From assembly GCA_018263005.1 (NCBI GenBank), contig JADFDH010000001.1, positions 372,001 to 436,000 on the forward strand: a stretch of 64,000 nucleotides of DNA, read 5' to 3'. The notes under the pieces were generated by a model. That model searched no databases and was not told where the DNA came from. It saw only the letters and a list, made by a program, of their open reading frames with translations. Numbering within the stretch: the stretch's first letter is position 1; each line of letters starts with the position of its first letter. This document shows positions 17,947 through 26,847 of this stretch, piece by piece. Both the position numbers and the translations under genes were made by a program. The DNA is from Methanobacterium sp. GTDB taxonomy: Archaea; Methanobacteriota; Methanobacteria; Methanobacteriales; Methanobacteriaceae.

Positions 17947-18860
17947 CCTTTGATGTGATTGGTTTCGGTGCATTAAACCTGGATAAGCTTTACCAAGTAA
18001 ATAAAATAGCTAAAGAAGATGAAGAAGTCTATATAAAGAATATTAATATTTCATGCGGCGGAAGTGCAGCTAATACCATTATCGGACTTTCAAAATTAAA
18101 TTTAAACACAGCTATTATTGGTAAAGTTGCAAAAGACGATGAAGGCCAGTTTTTATTACGAAATCTCAAAAAAGAAGGAGTAAATACTAGGGGACTGATA
18201 AGAACATCTGAAGGAAGAAGTGGCCAAGTTATAGGATTTGTAGATATGGAAGGTCAAAGAGCCCTATATGTTGATCCTGGTGTAAATGATGACATAAAAA
18301 TCACTGAAGTAAGTTTAGACCTTGCTTATAATACGAAAATAATTCATCTAACCTCATTCGTAGGAAAGTCCATAAAAATACAAGAAACTCTTTTAGAGGA
18401 ATTACCTTCAAAAGTAAAGGTTAGTTTCGATCCGGGCAAATTATACGTGGAAAAGGGTTTGAACTACATCACTGAAATCTTAAATAGAACTGATATGCTC
18501 TTAATTAATGAGAAGGAGCTAAACATTTTAACTGATAAAAAATATAAAACCATAGAAGAGAAGATTGAATCCTTAAAAAGCTTGGAAATAGGAATAATTA
18601 TAGTCAAACTTGGAAATAAAGGCTGTTATGCAACAGATGGTTCATCATCGTTATATATTGAAGCATTTCAAGTAGAATGTAAGGATACTACTGGAGCAGG
18701 GGATGCTTTTAATGCAGGATTTCTTTATGGAATTTTAGAGGGTAAAACTCTTCGAGATTCCTGTATATTAGGTAATTATGTGGCTTCCTGTTCTGTGGAG
18801 AACTTTGGTGCCATTAAAGGCTTACCGGATATTCAGAAATTAAAGAAATTATCACTATGA
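17943..18860 (+). CDS. ehaT: EhaT, PfkB-family sugar/nucleoside kinase-like
   Basis: 305 residues with ribokinase-family features: CGGSAANTIIGLSKL near residue 38 (PfkB signature 1), and CKDTTGAGDAFNAGFLYG near residue 245 (signature 2, with the catalytic Asp in GAGD). FVDMEGQRALYVDPGVND fits the substrate lid region. Last gene of the 20-gene eha set by count: ten small membrane subunits, two conserved membrane, two catalytic, two polyferredoxins and four hydrophilic. Its substrate and its tie to the hydrogenase are unknown. Confidence 0.86.
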   Translation: MTFDVIGFGALNLDKLYQVNKIAKEDEEVYIKNINISCGGSAANTIIGLSKLNLNTAIIGKVAKDDEGQFLLRNLKKEGVNTRGLIRTSEGRSGQVIGFVDMEGQRALYVDPGVNDDIKITEVSLDLAYNTKIIHLTSFVGKSIKIQETLLEELPSKVKVSFDPGKLYVEKGLNYITEILNRTDMLLINEKELNILTDKKYKTIEEKIESLKSLEIGIIIVKLGNKGCYATDGSSSLYIEAFQVECKDTTGAGDAFNAGFLYGILEGKTLRDSCILGNYVASCSVENFGAIKGLPDIQKLKKLSL

Positions 18861-18950
18861 ATCACAAAAGAATATTAGAAATGATGTTAATAAGAATTAT
18901 AATGAATTTAATAGATCATCAAAAAAAATAACTAGGGGGATGCTGAGTAA

Positions 18951-19709
18951 ATGGATATAACCTTTAAAAAAGAGAAAAAAGACCTCCAAGGAGAAGTTAA
19001 GGTTAAATCAATGGAAATTGAACATATCGATGAGGATTTCAAGCCAGAAATCGAAAAATGTTCATTGAGACAGAAATTCATTACTATATCTCCCGAATGT
19101 ATTAGATGCAATCTCTGCGCAGAAGAATGTCCGGTTAATGCAGTAACTGATGCAAAAACAGATAGACAAGCAAGAATATTGGATAATTGCGTTAAATGTG
19201 AAATATGCGCTCAAACATGCCCGGTTAATGCTGTTAAAATATTGGAAAGCATATCAGATGTTGATGAAGATGTCAAGTTTCATATTAAGGACATAAAAGT
19301 CCCCCATAGAAAATTAAAACTCATAGATATCAATGTGGATCAAGAGAAATGTATAGATCAATCCTGCGATAAATGTGTTAAGTTCTGCCCCACCGGTGCT
19401 ATAACCATTGAACAAGAAGGGGTACAAATAGACCGTGATCTATGTGTGGGTTGCGGTGCCTGTGTTAATGTATGCCCAGAAAGGGCAATAACACTTGAAA
19501 AGGAGTTAGGACCTGTCATAAAAACCAGAAAGCTACTTATAGATCAGGAAGCATGTGTTCAGTGCCAGGTCTGTGAGGAAAACTGCCCATTAGAAGCTAT
19601 TAAACTAGAAGATGATAAAATAATACTTTCTGAAGATAAATGTGTATTTTGTGAGGTTTGTTCGACGAAATGTCCGGTAGGTGCATTGAAACTGGAGAGG
19701 ATGTCATGA
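18951..19709 (+). CDS. Polyferredoxin downstream of eha, six cluster motifs
   Basis: 252 residues. After an N-terminal region of about 45 residues without cysteine clusters, six motifs follow: CIRCNLCAEECP, CVKCEICAQTCP, CIDQSCDKCVKFCP (expanded first spacing), CVGCGACVNVCP, CVQCQVCEENCP and CVFCEVCSTKCP. Each pair resembles a bacterial-type 2[4Fe-4S] ferredoxin. It lies 90 bases after ehaT on the same strand and ends in an ATGA overlap with a CBS-domain gene. Role inferred: electron carrier for Eha or a partner oxidoreductase; not part of the classical 20 subunits. Confidence 0.92.
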   Translation: MDITFKKEKKDLQGEVKVKSMEIEHIDEDFKPEIEKCSLRQKFITISPECIRCNLCAEECPVNAVTDAKTDRQARILDNCVKCEICAQTCPVNAVKILESISDVDEDVKFHIKDIKVPHRKLKLIDINVDQEKCIDQSCDKCVKFCPTGAITIEQEGVQIDRDLCVGCGACVNVCPERAITLEKELGPVIKTRKLLIDQEACVQCQVCEENCPLEAIKLEDDKIILSEDKCVFCEVCSTKCPVGALKLERMS

Positions 19710-20341
19710 AAGTTAAGGAAATAATGGATAAAGAATTCATATATGTCTCCCAAGATCAAAGTATTGAAGAAGTCTCCATAATCATGGAGAATCGTAAAAA
19801 ATTCACCACGCCCGTAGTGGATAATCAAATGAGGCTAGTAGGATGGATAACATCTTTGAATGTAACTAAGGGACTTAGAGAAGGTAAACAGAAAATATCT
19901 GAGATTATGCACTCCACTGACAATATCGTCCATGTACATGAAAACAATCCAGCAAGAATGGCAGTATTAGAAACATCCCATCATAAACTGGTTAGCATAC
20001 CGGTTCTGGATAATGAAGGAGTGGTAGTAGGGGTGGTAAGGTCCTTTGATATTGTGGAAACCCTTTCTGAGTTATATGATATTAAAGTTTACAAGATATT
20101 CAAAGCTATGGAACATGAATTGAAGGGTGTAAGCTGGGAAGAACTCATGGAAGCATCTGCCATAGTAACCCGTAGACGCACCGGTGAAATGGTCACTGCT
20201 GAAGAATACGAGCACAGAATTAAAGATTCAACATTTGGCGAAGCGATATGGGTAACAGGTGGTTTAGAGAAGTTCTTCGTAGGACTAATAGCTATTGGAC
20301 AATTGGTCCTAGCAAAAAAAATAGCCAGAGCTAGGAAATAG
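19706..20341 (+). CDS. CBS-domain pair protein coupled to a polyferredoxin
   Basis: About 211 residues. Two CBS motifs: residues about 1-55 (KVKEIMDKEFIYVSQDQSIE, TPVVDNQMRLVGWITS) and 60-115 (ISEIMHSTDNIVHVHENNPA, IPVLDNEGVVVGVVRSFDI). The C-terminal 90 residues include HELKGVSWEELMEASA and RRRTGEMVTAEEYE and may be a small binding domain. CBS pairs usually sense adenine nucleotides. The frame extends back to 19658, but the ATG overlapping the preceding stop (ATGA) is the evident start. Translational coupling suggests this protein tunes the polyferredoxin or the Eha system to energy charge; this is inference. Confidence 0.88.
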   Translation: MKVKEIMDKEFIYVSQDQSIEEVSIIMENRKKFTTPVVDNQMRLVGWITSLNVTKGLREGKQKISEIMHSTDNIVHVHENNPARMAVLETSHHKLVSIPVLDNEGVVVGVVRSFDIVETLSELYDIKVYKIFKAMEHELKGVSWEELMEASAIVTRRRTGEMVTAEEYEHRIKDSTFGEAIWVTGGLEKFFVGLIAIGQLVLAKKIARARK

Positions 20342-20365
20342 TTATTTTTTATTTTTTTATTTATC
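20342..20365 (+). terminator. Oligo-T terminator after the eha-polyferredoxin-CBS block
   Basis: T-runs (TTATTTTTTATTTTTTTATTT) immediately follow the CBS gene stop codon. This is the first strong oligo-T stretch on the coding strand after ehaT, fitting an archaeal terminator for the whole block. Confidence 0.5.
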
Positions 20366-20427
20366 ATAATAAATTTTAATCATTTATTTCTTTTGGAAAA
20401 AATAGATAAAGGAGTTTTTTTGAGGTT

Positions 20428-21450
20428 ATGATTTCTGATGAGATACTTACCAAAGTTGAAAAAGAACTGGTCATAAAGGAGGGTGCCTGTGGAATATGCC
20501 ATCTTACTTTGAAAGTTCTCTCAGAACATGGTGGTAAGGCCATTTCCATGGAAAGACCAGATGGAATAAGAGCACAAGTGGTTGATAACCAGGGAGAAAT
20601 TTTAGGGGAAGGGCTGGATATAGTATGGCCTCCTGCAATATTAAAAGCCCAGATATCAGCTAAATTAATTCCACAAAATGTTTCCAAACATCTATTGGAA
20701 ATTTTAACCACAGATAAGGATAGGAAAAAAGTATCTGCTATGAATGGTTATGGAAGAGTAATATCACCAGCTGGAACGGTGCTTAGCAGAGTTTGGGGTG
20801 AAGGAGGAAGGGTTGAGATCCATAGAGAAGCAATAGGTATTGCAGCCTCCCTGTATGACCATGATGATGAACTCATATCCGATGCAATCAGTGCATTTTG
20901 CCCTATATGTGCTATAAACGTAGCAGCATCCAGAAATAAGGAGCTTTTTAGAGAAATTAAAGAGAAACATGAAGATACTAATAATACAGGCAAGATTAAA
21001 TATGAAAGAAGAATAGAAAATGTGGCCGTGTGGAGTAGGAGGAGAATTTTCGTCCACTTAAAAGAGGAAGATGAGATTATAGGCTCCAATTTTGGATGTT
21101 GTACTTCATATGCTACGGTAAGGGCAGAAATTGCCGCTGGATTTGGCAATCCTGTTATGAATACAGCATTAAATCATTATTGTGATATATGTCCGGTTAA
21201 ATGTTTCTGGTTGGATAAATCCATGGGTGCCATGGGAAACATCATCTTACATGGGATGAAAAAAGCAGGAATTCGGGAAAATGTGACATCTCAAGATTAT
21301 ATAACTGCCCATCTCGTTGATGGAGATGAAAAGGTGGCCCAGGGAATAGGATCTCTCTGCTCGTTAAGTGCAACTGTAAATGCCTTTTTAAGGGCTGATG
21401 CAGTTAAAATATTAAAACCACCTTCAGCCAAGGGATTTCCTAAAAAATAA
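20428..21450 (+). CDS. Conserved cysteine-rich protein, function unknown
   Basis: 340 residues; I do not recognise the family by name. It is soluble with scattered cysteine pairs: KEGACGICHLTL (near residue 20), AFCPICAINVA (about 152), NFGCCTSYA (about 219), HYCDICPVKCFW (about 248) and GSLCSLSATVNA near the end. The spacing of CGIC, CPIC, CC and CDICPVKC suggests metal or Fe-S binding. It lies just after the eha block and before thiI on the same strand. A role linked to Fe-S or redox chemistry is only a guess from context. Confidence 0.75.
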   Translation: MISDEILTKVEKELVIKEGACGICHLTLKVLSEHGGKAISMERPDGIRAQVVDNQGEILGEGLDIVWPPAILKAQISAKLIPQNVSKHLLEILTTDKDRKKVSAMNGYGRVISPAGTVLSRVWGEGGRVEIHREAIGIAASLYDHDDELISDAISAFCPICAINVAASRNKELFREIKEKHEDTNNTGKIKYERRIENVAVWSRRRIFVHLKEEDEIIGSNFGCCTSYATVRAEIAAGFGNPVMNTALNHYCDICPVKCFWLDKSMGAMGNIILHGMKKAGIRENVTSQDYITAHLVDGDEKVAQGIGSLCSLSATVNAFLRADAVKILKPPSAKGFPKK

Positions 21451-21506
21451 TCAATAATTTAGTATAGAAAAAGTGTTATAATAATCTAAATGAAAACGGA
21501 GTGAAC

Positions 21507-22670
21507 ATGACAATATCAGCATCTGGAAGACCTATAATCATCAGATATGGTGAAATTGGAATTAAAAGCCCTCCAGTTAGAAGAAGATTTGAAAAAAGGT
21601 TAATATCCAATATTAAAAATATCATTAAAGGGGAAATAACCATAACTCAGGGTAGGATTTTTCTATTCCCAGAGAACTACAAGCAAGCACTTCTATCCCT
21701 AGGGAAAATATTTGGAGTAGTTTCCTACAGTCCAACATTAGTTACCCGTACTGATTATGAATCTATAAAAAAGAGTCTGCAAAGTTATATTCAGGAATTA
21801 ATCCATCAAAATATATTTTCCAAGGAAAAAACCTTTGCCATCAAATGCCGCCGGGTAGGTGATCATAAATTCACCAGTCAAGAGATGGCTGCTTTCTGCG
21901 GAGCTGTGGTGGTTGAAGAAACTGGGGCACCAGTCGATCTTTCAAATCCAGATTTAAGAATATTTGTAGAGGTGAGAGGGCCGGAAACATATATATTCCA
22001 TGAAAAAATCCCTGGCTTAGGTGGTCTGCCTATTGGTACACAAGGTAGGGTGGTAACATTATTATCAGGGGGTATTGACTCTCCAGTAGCAGCATTTCTC
22101 ATGATGAAAAGGGGTTGTGCAATTAGTATTTTACACTTCAACAATCATCCATATACATCTGATTCAATGGAAAAAATTAATAAAATGGTGCGAAAACTAA
22201 AAGAATATTCATCCGGGTCTAAAATAAACTTCTACACCGCTAATTATGGGAATTTATTAAGAAAATGTGTAGAAGATGCTCCTCCTAGGATGACTTGCGT
22301 ATTGTGTAAAAGTGGCATGTACCAAATTGCGGAAAAACTGGCCCGAAAAGAAAATGCTCTTGCCATAGTCGATGGCAGTAGTCTGGGGCAAGTAGCATCC
22401 CAGACCTTACCTAACATTCTGGCCACCCGTCATTCCACATCAATACCCATATTAAGTCCATTAATAGGCCTGGATAAAGTGGAAATACAGAATATCGCAG
22501 AGAAAATAGGTACCTATAGCATTTCCATAATTCCGGATGGGGGCTGTTCTGCAGTACCTAAACATCCTGAAACCAATGCAGTATTGGAAAGTGTCATCCA
22601 AGCACAGCAAGAAATTAAAATGGATGACCATTTGGAAAAAGTTTTTAAAAATTTATTATTGAAAATGTAA
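21507..22670 (+). CDS. thiI: tRNA sulfurtransferase ThiI
   Basis: 387 residues. An N-terminal ferredoxin-like plus THUMP region (IIIRYGEIGIKSPPVRRRFE, EKTFAIKCRRVGDHKFTSQE) precedes a PP-loop ATP pyrophosphatase domain with LLSGGIDSPVAAFLMMKRG. RMTCVLCKSGMYQIAEKLA is the archaeal/ThiI cysteine motif. It makes 4-thiouridine at position 8 of tRNA by adenylating the base. The bacterial C-terminal rhodanese domain is missing, as in other methanogens, where sulfide can serve as sulfur source. GGAGTGAAC places the start at 21507, not the GTG at 21501. Confidence 0.93.
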   Translation: MTISASGRPIIIRYGEIGIKSPPVRRRFEKRLISNIKNIIKGEITITQGRIFLFPENYKQALLSLGKIFGVVSYSPTLVTRTDYESIKKSLQSYIQELIHQNIFSKEKTFAIKCRRVGDHKFTSQEMAAFCGAVVVEETGAPVDLSNPDLRIFVEVRGPETYIFHEKIPGLGGLPIGTQGRVVTLLSGGIDSPVAAFLMMKRGCAISILHFNNHPYTSDSMEKINKMVRKLKEYSSGSKINFYTANYGNLLRKCVEDAPPRMTCVLCKSGMYQIAEKLARKENALAIVDGSSLGQVASQTLPNILATRHSTSIPILSPLIGLDKVEIQNIAEKIGTYSISIIPDGGCSAVPKHPETNAVLESVIQAQQEIKMDDHLEKVFKNLLLKM

Positions 22671-22681
22671 GGATAATGATT

Positions 22682-23320
22682 ATGTTAAGAGACTTATTGA
22701 TTGACCGTGAATTATTTGAGAAAATAAGAAAAGAAGCTTTAAAGGAGCAAAATGAGGATGATAGTAGGGTAGAGATGGATCTCTTTGAAAAAGCCGTTTT
22801 AAAGAAGTTAAGAAAGAAGAGGTCCCTAAAAAAATTTAAAAAAAAGGGAGTAAATCGGTCTGATCTTAAAGAAATAATAGAATTGGCGGATATTGTGAGT
22901 TTAGAAATATTAGGGGGACCTTCTAATTATCAAATAGCAGAGGAACATCTAGAATGGTGTAATAACTGCGGAGCCTGCTGTAAGGAATCCTCACCCATCT
23001 TTATCCACAAAGATGAAATAAATGCACTTATTATGTTCAATCCAGATCTGAAATCTGAAATAATACAAAACAGGCTTTATGAAGATCATTTCCAATTTAA
23101 AGAAGATAAACCATGCAAATTCTACGATCCTGAGGTTAAAAGATGTAAGATATATGATAGCAGACCTCAGGTTTGTCGTAATTATCCTTTGATGATGATA
23201 GGGGTAGGAGATAAAACACGTAACATCATTAATTTGCGTTACAACTGTAATTATGCGGTTAATCTGGTTCTGGAAAAATCAATGATGCTTTTTGATGAGG
23301 CTTTAAGAAGATTGGAATAA
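22682..23320 (+). CDS. YkgJ-family cysteine cluster protein
   Basis: About 212 residues. The C-terminal half has the zinc/iron-chelating cysteine cluster pattern: WCNNCGACCKESSPIFI, KPCKFYDPEVKRCKIYDSR, PQVCRNYPL and a final NCNYAV. The N-terminal 70 residues are strongly charged and helical (LKKLRKKRSLKKFKKKG), perhaps for nucleic acid or partner binding. AAGGA eight bases before the second ATG favours 22682. Twelve bases after thiI on the same strand. Function of the family is not settled. Confidence 0.85.
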   Translation: MLRDLLIDRELFEKIRKEALKEQNEDDSRVEMDLFEKAVLKKLRKKRSLKKFKKKGVNRSDLKEIIELADIVSLEILGGPSNYQIAEEHLEWCNNCGACCKESSPIFIHKDEINALIMFNPDLKSEIIQNRLYEDHFQFKEDKPCKFYDPEVKRCKIYDSRPQVCRNYPLMMIGVGDKTRNIINLRYNCNYAVNLVLEKSMMLFDEALRRLE

Positions 23321-23375
23321 AGAAGGGCTATGCATCTAATTAATTATCCTTTAAATAAACCTTATTTATGGGATT

Positions 23376-24194
23376 TTATTTGCTTGCTATAATTTTAGCT
23401 CCTCCAAGATTACCGCCTTCGTAGAGCCATGACATTTTTTTATAGAAATCTTCTAGTTCTTCCACTATTTCCGGGTTATGTATTTTCATTTGCTGTTCGC
23501 GGTTTTGTATGAAGTTATCTTTCCGATCTCTAACGAAATCCTTCCAACTATTCGTTTTATCTTTAAACTCAATCTTACTAAAACCATTTTCGATAAGTTG
23601 TTTCTGGTAATCGGATGAAGAAGGAAGATAATCACAGTAAATATCCTCAGATAATACCTTCATCTCCTTATCATTGAATTCATTTACTTTGTAGAAGTCT
23701 TCTATATACATCTCCCCACCAGGATTTAAAACATTAAAACATTTTCTAAAAAGAGCATCACGATCTTTAATATGTAAAAAACACAACCAGCTTACAATAT
23801 AATCAAAATCAATATCTTCTTCAGGGAAAGTTAAAATATCTCCACAACGATGTTCCACCTGTCCAGAGAGTCCGCATCTTTCTGTGAGGTTTGTTGCTAT
23901 TTTATGTAAGTCATATTGTAATTCCAATGCAATTACCTGGCAACCGGTTTTATGAGCCACATATCTTGCTGGACCCCCTATACCTGAACCGATATCCAGA
24001 ATTATATCTTCAGATTCAATATTCAAACTTTCAATAGCATCATCCACAGCTGCCGTGCCCAAATAATGATATTGATCATGGGATGATAGATCTTCTACTT
24101 TCAGCTTAGCATTATCTATTTGGTGGCTAAACATCAGTTCTTCATAAATTCGTTGGGGCTGATGATATAATCTCATATTTTTTATGCCCTTCAT
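23376..24194 (-). CDS. Class I SAM-dependent methyltransferase
   Basis: 272 residues. Motif I is ILDIGSGIGGPARYVAHKTG near residue 80, with the acidic end of beta 2 in VIALEL, motif II in DFDYIVSWLCFLHIKDRDAL, and NPGGEMYIEDFYKV after it. This is the UbiE/phosphoethanolamine- or sarcosine-methyltransferase-like type (methyltransferase 11). The substrate is unknown. An internal ATG at 24176 (MRLYHQ) could be the true start. The gene is alone on the minus strand between the thiI/YkgJ genes and tRNA-Cys. Confidence 0.88.
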   Translation of the reverse strand: MKGIKNMRLYHQPQRIYEELMFSHQIDNAKLKVEDLSSHDQYHYLGTAAVDDAIESLNIESEDIILDIGSGIGGPARYVAHKTGCQVIALELQYDLHKIATNLTERCGLSGQVEHRCGDILTFPEEDIDFDYIVSWLCFLHIKDRDALFRKCFNVLNPGGEMYIEDFYKVNEFNDKEMKVLSEDIYCDYLPSSSDYQKQLIENGFSKIEFKDKTNSWKDFVRDRKDNFIQNREQQMKIHNPEIVEELEDFYKKMSWLYEGGNLGGAKIIASK

Positions 24195-24363
24195 GAGATC
24201 CTATATATCTATTTTATATCTTTAAATTTTCTAATTTCAGATAGTAAAAACATTCTTTTACAAATAATTTTTAAATTAAAAAAAAAAATGATAATAATAT
24301 TAATAAACCAAAATATAACTTAAATTAAACAGTACTTTGTACTTTTTTCAATGGATATTTAAA

Positions 24364-24437
<74 letters not shown>

Positions 24438-24465
24438 CTATTATCTATTTTAATGTGAGATATTT

Positions 24466-25845
24466 ATGATAAAAATATATAACACCTTAACCCGTAAAAA
24501 GGAAGAATTAAAACCTATAAACCAAAATAGGATTAAATTATTTGTTTGCGGGCCTACGGTCTATGATGAATCCCATATAGGGCATGCTAGAACTTATATA
24601 TCCTTTGATATGATCACTCGCTATTTGAAAAATCAAGGATTAAGTGTTTTTTATTTACAAAACATAACTGATATAGATGATAAAATAATAAAAAGAGCAT
24701 CAAAATTGGGAATTCAACCAGTAGAACTGGCTCGCAAATATGAAAAGGAATATCTGGAAGATATGCACTTATTAGGTGTAGAGAATGTTAACTACTATGC
24801 CCGGGCCACCGAACATATCCCGGAGATCATCAATCAAATTGAAAGATTAATTGCAAATGAAAATGCATATGAAACAGAGACTGGTGTTTACTTCGACGAA
24901 TCAAGTTTTCAAGACTTTGGAAAACTATCCCGTAGAAATGTTGAGGATTTAAACGTACATAGGATAAATCCGGATAATAACAAAAGAAATCCTGGTGATT
25001 TTGCCCTGTGGAAGAAGAGGGATGATGAACCATTCTGGAATTCCCCTTGGGGAAAAGGAAGACCCGGATGGCATATAGAAGACACCGCCATAACCGAGTT
25101 ATACTTGGGACCACGATATGATATCCATGGTGGAGGGTTAGATCTAATATTTCCCCATCATGATGCTGAGATAGCACAGATGGAATCGGTTTCCGGTGAA
25201 AAACCAATGGTACGCTATTGGATGCACACTGGTTTTTTAAATGTTAAGGGAGAGAAGATGTCTAAATCCCTGGGGAATTTCTTAACCATCCGTGACCTGC
25301 TGCAAGACTATGATCCAGATGTTTTTCGATTCTTTGTTTTATCAACCCACTACCGAAGCCCAATAGATTTCAGTAAATCAGCCTTAGAACAGTCAAAGAA
25401 CAGTTTAGGGAGAATATATAAGTTTATGGGACAAATTATTGAACTTATTGAATCAGATCTAAATGAAACAAATGATCAAGATGAAAATTACATAAATAAA
25501 CTTGAATTGGCAAGAAATAATTTTTTCAAAGCCATGGATAATGATTTTAATACTCCAGAGGCGCTTTCTATAATTTTTAATTTTATAAGAGATTTTAATC
25601 GAGAAATTAATGAAGAAAAAGTCTCTAAATCTATTTTAAAGAGGGTCATGTTATTTATAATGGAATGGGGTTCCATTTTTGGATTTAAATTAATCGGTAA
25701 AGAATATTATGAAGATAAAACCAAGGAACTTATTGATATTATAACGGATATAAGAGAAGAATTGAGGGATAGAAAAGATTGGGAGCTATCAGATTTAATT
25801 AGAAGCAAACTAAAAGATTTGAATATTGTTTTAGAGGATAAATAA
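24466..25845 (+). CDS. cysS: Cysteinyl-tRNA synthetase
   Basis: 459 residues, full length. Class I signatures: the HIGH-type motif ESHIGHARTYI near residue 35 and EKMSKSLGNF near residue 263. CGPTVYD provides the first zinc cysteine, and GRPGWHIEDTAI and HGGGLDLIFPHHDAEIAQ follow. In the E. coli enzyme the WHIEC cysteine is a zinc ligand; here the residue is Asp. The gene sits directly after the tRNA-Cys gene, so charging enzyme and substrate may be co-transcribed. Several methanogens lack cysS and use the SepRS/SepCysS route, so its presence is informative. Confidence 0.96.
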   Translation: MIKIYNTLTRKKEELKPINQNRIKLFVCGPTVYDESHIGHARTYISFDMITRYLKNQGLSVFYLQNITDIDDKIIKRASKLGIQPVELARKYEKEYLEDMHLLGVENVNYYARATEHIPEIINQIERLIANENAYETETGVYFDESSFQDFGKLSRRNVEDLNVHRINPDNNKRNPGDFALWKKRDDEPFWNSPWGKGRPGWHIEDTAITELYLGPRYDIHGGGLDLIFPHHDAEIAQMESVSGEKPMVRYWMHTGFLNVKGEKMSKSLGNFLTIRDLLQDYDPDVFRFFVLSTHYRSPIDFSKSALEQSKNSLGRIYKFMGQIIELIESDLNETNDQDENYINKLELARNNFFKAMDNDFNTPEALSIIFNFIRDFNREINEEKVSKSILKRVMLFIMEWGSIFGFKLIGKEYYEDKTKELIDIITDIREELRDRKDWELSDLIRSKLKDLNIVLEDK

Positions 25846-25846
25846 A

Positions 25847-26605
25847 TTATTTTTTTATTTTAAATTTTTTCAATACATTTATAGAAAAATCTTTGAATTT
25901 TGTTTTTATTTTCTCAACCACCTCGAAATTAGTAAAAACAAAGATTAGAATTAATAAATCAATTATCCATATTATCCCGGAGAGAATCTTTTTCCAGGAC
26001 TCATTCATATTAATTACTGCCAAATCATCTGGAGTGATAACTTCATTATTGAGTTTTAGGGATATGGTTTTTTGAAAAACTCCAGTTCTTGTCTCGAAAT
26101 TAGTGGCTGTTCCTCCTAAAACTTCGGTGACTTCTGTCTGATAAGGATAATTGAAATCGTATCTTATATTAATGGGAATGGTTTGACCTTTAAGATTAGT
26201 TTGATTAGGTATGTTAATTTTTATTTTTAAGTACATTTCCTTATTCAAAGGACCGTTAGAACTGTATTTGATCTCTTCCTTAGAACCAGGCCATTGATCT
26301 ATTCTTGAATCTTCTGGTGGCCAGATGGCGCCGTTTTGTGTAATTGTGGTGTTAGGTAGTATGTTTACCAATCCATTATGATAACCCTGAATGGATTCAT
26401 CCTTCAAATCTATCTCTAAATTTAAATAGCCTCCCGGAGACAGATATCCAGTTGCAGTATATGAACCCTGGTTAATTTCCTGCAGTTCCATAGCAGGAGG
26501 AACTAAAAGAAACCAGTAAACTGGGATTGCAATAAGAATACCTATGCAAAGGATGAAAGCTGCTAGTGTTTTTATATTATTAATCTCTTTAAAGGGGAGG
26601 TTCAT
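25847..26605 (-). CDS. Membrane-anchored protein with a large outer domain, unknown function
   Basis: 252 residues; not recognised. Topology: a helix at about residues 11-33 (IKTLAAFILCIGILIAIPVYWFLLV), a beta-rich outer domain of about 170 residues (SYTATGYLSPGGYLNLEIDL, NQTNLKGQTIPINIRYDF), a second helix near residue 213 (IIWIIDLLILIFVFTNF) and a lysine-rich cytoplasmic tail. Convergent with cysS, whose stop is two bases away. Possibly a surface or stress protein. Confidence 0.75.
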   Translation of the reverse strand: MNLPFKEINNIKTLAAFILCIGILIAIPVYWFLLVPPAMELQEINQGSYTATGYLSPGGYLNLEIDLKDESIQGYHNGLVNILPNTTITQNGAIWPPEDSRIDQWPGSKEEIKYSSNGPLNKEMYLKIKINIPNQTNLKGQTIPINIRYDFNYPYQTEVTEVLGGTATNFETRTGVFQKTISLKLNNEVITPDDLAVINMNESWKKILSGIIWIIDLLILIFVFTNFEVVEKIKTKFKDFSINVLKKFKIKK

Positions 26606-26847
26606 CGTATCTATTTTCCTTTTAATTAATTTTAACCGAAGTTAAAACCTTTTTTTTATACATAGAAATTGATTACTATGTTATGTCAATTGAGACCATA
26701 TAATAATATTTCTATTTAAATTTAAATAGAAAAACTTTTAAATGATTTGAATAGTTTTTCTAAATAGTTGATAAGTGTTTTTAACAAGATATATTAATTG
26801 GACATGCCCATATCAATATTATCTATGTATTTTTTGGTGGTGGTATC

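Noticed and set aside
20748..21149. 133-residue minus-strand frame
   Set aside because: Shadow of the cysteine-rich protein gene; no start signal or protein-like motifs.
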